Assembly (NCBI GenBank): GCA_964247755.1
Contig: CAXTVX010000007.1
Location: 24,176 to 88,175 of the forward strand
Direction of reading: 5' to 3'
DNA: 64,000 bases
DNA from: Lichenicola sp964247755
Lineage (GTDB): Bacteria; Pseudomonadota; Alphaproteobacteria; Acetobacterales; Acetobacteraceae
Positions 60,952-64,000 of this stretch are shown in pieces (the stretch's first letter is position 1; each line of letters begins with the position of its first letter). Below the pieces are notes generated by a model. The model was not told where the DNA came from, did not search any database, and saw nothing but the letters and a program-made list of their open reading frames with translations. Made by a program: the position numbers and the translations under genes.

Positions 60952-62367
60952 ATGCCGCTTCCCAGGCAGCTCCACGTCAACCTGTTCGAGATGAACTGCG
61001 TCAGCCACATCATGCACGGCTTCTGGGTGCATCCGGACAACAACCGGCACCGGTTCAACGACCTCGACTTCTGGACCGAGACCGCGCAGATGGCCGAGCA
61101 CGGCACCTTCGACGCGGTGTTCCTGGCCGACGTGATCGGCACCTACGACCGTTTTCGCGACGGCCCCGAGACCGCGCTGCGCGAGGCGATGCAGATCCCG
61201 TCCAACGACCCGCTGCTGCTGATCCCGGCCATGGCCGCGGTCACCCGCCATCTCGGCTTCGGCGCCACCTTCTCCACCACCTACGAGCCGCCGTTCCCGT
61301 TCGCGCGCCGCATGTCCACGCTCGACCACCTCACCAAGGGCCGGGTGGGCTGGAACATCGTCACCTCCTACCTGCCCAACGCCGCGCGCAACTTCGGCTT
61401 GCCCGACGAGGTGCCGCACGACCACCGCTACGAGATCGCCGACGAGTACCTCGACGTGCTCTACAAGCTCTGGGAAGGCTCCTGGGACGACGACGCGGTG
61501 ATCCAGGACCGGGAGCGGCGGATCTACACCGACCCGTCCAAGGTTCGCTACATCGACCACGTGGGCGAGAACTTCCGTGTTGCCGGACCGCACCTAAGCG
61601 AGCCGTCGCCGCAGCGCACGCCGCTGCTGTACCAGGCCTCCGGCTCCGCCGCCGGGCTGGAGTTCGCGGCACGCCACGCCGAGGTGCTGTTCATCGGTGG
61701 CCACACCACGCCGCAGGTGCGCGCCAACATCGCCCGCGTCCGCGAGCGGGTGGTGGCGCACGGGCGCAGCGCGGATGCGGTCAAGTTCGTGGTGATGGCC
61801 GGCATCGTGGTCGGGCGCACCGACGCGGAGGTGGCCGACAAGCTCGCCACCTACCGGTCGCTGGTCAGCGTGGAGGGCGCGCTGGCACACGCGCTGACCG
61901 CGATCGACATCACCGCCTTTCCGCCGGAGCTGACGCTCGGCGAGCTGATCGACCGCGGCGAGCCGGACGCCCACACCCTGCTCCGCCGCTTCCGCCGCGA
62001 GCAGACGGTGGGCGACGCCCTGCGGCAGATGGCGGGCCTGAGCGAGGGCCGGTTCTTCGTGTCCGGCACACCGGACGTGGTGTGCGACGAGATCGAGCGC
62101 TGGCTGGACGAGGACGGCATCGACGGCATCAACCTGCGCCAGTACCTGTCGTTCGAGACCATGCGCGACTTCATCGAGCTGGTGGTGCCGGAGCTGCGCC
62201 GGCGCGGCCGCTTCCGTACCGCCTACACCGACGGCGAAACGCTGCGCGAGCGCACCTTCGGCGCCGGGCACCCGCGGCTGCCGGCCGAGCACTTCGCCGC
62301 CCGCTACCGCGACCCGTCGATGCTGGCAGCACCCGCCGACCGGCTACGCTTCCCCAAGGCCTCCTGA
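60952..62367 (+). CDS. LLM-class flavin-dependent monooxygenase (NtaA/SnaA/DszA family)
   Basis: A 471-residue flavin monooxygenase that uses FMNH2 from a separate reductase. Family marks: LHVNLFEMNCVSH at the start, TFDAVFLADVIG, GFGATFSTTYEPPFPFARRMSTLDHLTKGRVGWNIVTSY, and LLYQASGSAAGLEFAARHAEVLFI. DszA and SnaA act on sulfones, NtaA on chelators, so the TonB/ABC genes ahead may import a sulfone, sulfonate or metal-chelate substrate. It begins 19 bases after the ATPase. No flavin reductase gene is next to it in the window. Confidence 0.92.
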   Translation: MPLPRQLHVNLFEMNCVSHIMHGFWVHPDNNRHRFNDLDFWTETAQMAEHGTFDAVFLADVIGTYDRFRDGPETALREAMQIPSNDPLLLIPAMAAVTRHLGFGATFSTTYEPPFPFARRMSTLDHLTKGRVGWNIVTSYLPNAARNFGLPDEVPHDHRYEIADEYLDVLYKLWEGSWDDDAVIQDRERRIYTDPSKVRYIDHVGENFRVAGPHLSEPSPQRTPLLYQASGSAAGLEFAARHAEVLFIGGHTTPQVRANIARVRERVVAHGRSADAVKFVVMAGIVVGRTDAEVADKLATYRSLVSVEGALAHALTAIDITAFPPELTLGELIDRGEPDAHTLLRRFRREQTVGDALRQMAGLSEGRFFVSGTPDVVCDEIERWLDEDGIDGINLRQYLSFETMRDFIELVVPELRRRGRFRTAYTDGETLRERTFGAGHPRLPAEHFAARYRDPSMLAAPADRLRFPKAS

Positions 62368-62370
62368 GTC

Positions 62371-62400
62371 GGCAGCGCCGGCGGTCACCGCCTCGCTGCC
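62371..62400 (+). terminator. Hairpin at the end of the ABC/LLM unit
   Basis: GGCAGCG...CGCTGCC encloses GGCGGT-C-ACCGCC, a two-part stem starting 3 bases after the monooxygenase stop. No T run, so termination may need Rho or be partial. Confidence 0.5.
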
Positions 62401-62442
62401 GCCAACACGGCCGGCGGCCCGGTGTGCCCCTCGCGGGTAGGC

Positions 62443-63651
62443 ATGGACGACCGGCTCACGTATCTGGGTCGCCACCGATGGCGCATCTGGATGGCGTACT
62501 TGTCCCGGCACACCGATTCGACGGAAATACGACAACTGACGGGGCTGCGCGGCGTCCTGGCACTCGACGTCGTCATCGGACACCTGAACCTGACGAACAT
62601 GTCTGCCGTCAGCCGCATCGTGTTCCACAACGTCGCGGTGGACTTCTTCTTCACGCTCAGCGGCTTCGTCCTCGGCTTGACCTACCTCAAGGGTGCGGCG
62701 AGACCGCTGGATTTCAGGCGCTACGCGGTCGCGAGATTTGCCCGGATCTATCCGCTGTACCTGTTCGCCCTGCTGCTCGTCATGGTCCTGCTCCTCCACT
62801 GGCAGGGCGACAACTTCAGGACCGACCCGCCCTCCCGGCTCGCACGCGAGTTCGTCTCGCAGCTCCTGCTGCTCGGTGCCCTGCCGATCCCGGCGACGGG
62901 CGGCTTCTGGAACGTTCCCGCCTGGTCCGTGTCGGCCGAGGCCTTCTGCTATCTTGCCGTGTTCCCGGTCCTCTATGCCGCGACCAGGCTGGTCCCCGCG
63001 GGAAGGGCGTGGCCCTGGTTCGCGCTGGCACTCCTCTGCGCTTCCTGCGACTTCCTCTTCTTCAGGACGTTCTTCGTTCCCGCGGTGCTCGGCATCCAGA
63101 CGGTGCCCATGCCGTACGGCCCGGTCTGGTGGGTCGCCCTGGTGCGCGCGACCACGATGTTCGTCGCGGGCTGGTCGGTCTTCCTCGCCCTGCGCGGCCG
63201 CGAAACCAACCGCCTTCTGTTTCGCCTAGGTGCCGACCTGCTGCTCCTGCTTCTTGTCGCTCTTGTCCTGTTCGGCGGCTCGACCCTGGTCGAGCGTCAG
63301 CGCCTGGTGTTCCTGGCACCCGTCCTGATCGCCTGCCTGTCCGCTGACGGGTCTGTCGCGTCGCGCCTGCTGTCCCTGCCGCCGATCGTCTACCTCGGAC
63401 GGATCTCGTATTCCCTCTACCTGCTTCACGTGCCGGTGCTGCTGATCGCGTTCCATTGCCCCTGGGTGACCTCCGGCCCGTTGCGCCTGATGGCGGGCAC
63501 CGTTCTGGCGGCACTGGCACTTGCCGCGGCGACCCATGCCGCGATCGAGGTGCCGATGCGCCGCCTGATCCGCTCCTGGATGCCGCGACGACCTGTCGAC
63601 CGTCCGCCGGCGTCGGCGGATGGCAACCCGTTGCCGGCCCATCGGACGTAG
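62443..63651 (+). CDS. Acyltransferase family 3 (OafA/NodX-like) membrane protein
   Basis: A 402-residue, roughly ten-helix protein of the acyltransferase-3 family that O-acylates surface sugars. Seen: QLTGLRGVLALDVVIGHLNL (the usual R and H residues), VDFFFTLSGFVLGLTY, RRYAVARFARIYPLYLFALL, WSVSAEAFCYLAVFP and YLGRISYSLYLLHVPVLL. The ATG at 62443 was chosen for the nearby GGGTAGG; an ATG at 62491 would lose only a charged leader. It is separated from the LLM gene by a hairpin and is probably unrelated to it. Confidence 0.88.
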   Translation: MDDRLTYLGRHRWRIWMAYLSRHTDSTEIRQLTGLRGVLALDVVIGHLNLTNMSAVSRIVFHNVAVDFFFTLSGFVLGLTYLKGAARPLDFRRYAVARFARIYPLYLFALLLVMVLLLHWQGDNFRTDPPSRLAREFVSQLLLLGALPIPATGGFWNVPAWSVSAEAFCYLAVFPVLYAATRLVPAGRAWPWFALALLCASCDFLFFRTFFVPAVLGIQTVPMPYGPVWWVALVRATTMFVAGWSVFLALRGRETNRLLFRLGADLLLLLLVALVLFGGSTLVERQRLVFLAPVLIACLSADGSVASRLLSLPPIVYLGRISYSLYLLHVPVLLIAFHCPWVTSGPLRLMAGTVLAALALAAATHAAIEVPMRRLIRSWMPRRPVDRPPASADGNPLPAHRT

Positions 63652-63786
63652 GGCGACGGGACCGGCGTCGGCTGCGCCGGGACGGCATCGACGGGGCCGA
63701 CGCGCCGCACGACCGCCTTTATGCGGCCTTTACGACATGGCCCGGATCGGAAATGTCGCCCTTATGCGCAAGGCGGCTAGGACGGC

Positions 63787-64000
63787 ATGACGTCCAAGGT
63801 GGAACCGCTCGATGAAGGCAAGCACGTGACGGAGAGGCGGCCATCCGGAGTGGCGGCGATGAGCATCGCGGCTCTCGGCATCGTCTATGGCGACCTGGGC
63901 ACCAGCCCGCTCTACACCTTCCAGACCGTGGTCGGCGACGCCGGGGGCAAGATCAGCGCCGACGTGGCGCTCGGCAGCCTGTCGCTCATCGTCTGGGCGC
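63787..64000 (+). CDS. kup: Kup potassium uptake transporter, 5' end only
   Basis: The first 71 codons of a KUP/HAK/KT family K+/H+ symporter, cut by the window edge. After a charged N-terminus the first helix carries the family hallmark ALGIVYGDLGTSPLYTFQTVVG. AGGA lies upstream of the ATG. The 135 bases before it hold three similar CCTTTA/CCTTAT-type repeats (63715-63770) that may include a promoter. Confidence 0.92.
   Translation, partial: MTSKVEPLDEGKHVTERRPSGVAAMSIAALGIVYGDLGTSPLYTFQTVVGDAGGKISADVALGSLSLIVWA

Noticed and set aside
63652..63786. Regulatory RNA before kup
   Set aside because: Short repeats are visible but no conserved riboswitch core or terminator.

Overview
The window is a GC-rich chromosomal segment of an alphaproteobacterium. 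A divergent fliX/flgI pair, CtrA-type boxes, an hdaA gene opposite purM-purN, a Suv3-like helicase/S4/fdxA module and a class of palindromic intergenic repeat all point to Alphaproteobacteria. The very high GC content, the DUF6468-type flagellar protein and the style of the gene set suggest Rhodospirillales, probably an Acetobacteraceae relative. That family-level placement is inference. No tRNA, rRNA, CRISPR array, prophage or insertion sequence was seen.

Region 1 (1-14 kb) is a flagellar locus. After a histone-H1-like gene, a leftward block (flgF, flgG, flgA, flgH, then flgI, a flgJ-type rod-binding gene and a FlgN-like gene) encodes rod, P-ring and L-ring parts and chaperones. The fliX regulator and a zinc-cysteine-poor DksA lie between flgH and flgI on the other strand. 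A rightward operon (fliL, fliM, DUF6468 protein, MotE-like protein, a 29-codon micro-ORF, cheZ, and a 973-residue exported repeat protein) is tightly overlapped. The two blocks diverge from a short region holding two perfect TTAA-N7-TTAA boxes, so CtrA-type control of both is likely.

Region 2 (14-33 kb) is housekeeping and catabolism: spermidine synthesis (speD-speE with a strong terminator), a glutathione peroxidase, a nitroreductase, a saccharopine dehydrogenase-like/aldehyde dehydrogenase pair that looks like lysine (aminoadipate semialdehyde) catabolism, a membrane glycosyltransferase-like protein divergent from a methyltransferase, a sulfite-oxidase-like molybdoenzyme, fumC, the leftward helicase/S4/FdxA module, a leucyl aminopeptidase, a MarR regulator and an exported protein.

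Region 3 (33-49 kb) mixes surface polysaccharide genes (MraY/WecA-type transferase, WbpM-type dehydratase, DegT aminotransferase), c-di-GMP enzymes (a GGEEF cyclase and an EAL phosphodiesterase), three reductase/SDR genes, an ABC-F ATPase, ndk, an MFS transporter and a DUF2142 membrane protein. Two adjacent genes here appear to start at non-standard codons (ATC and CTG), and a palindromic repeat lies beside the ABC-F gene.

Region 4 (49-64 kb) starts with purM-purN opposite hdaA. It continues with an apparent organosulfur scavenging cluster: a leftward DszC/SfnB-type flavin dehydrogenase, then a rightward chain of TonB receptor, substrate-binding lipoprotein, two permeases, one fused two-domain ATPase and a DszA/SnaA-type flavin monooxygenase. 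The four junctions from the receptor to the ATPase each overlap by ATGA. An acyltransferase-3 gene and the 5' end of a Kup potassium transporter close the window.
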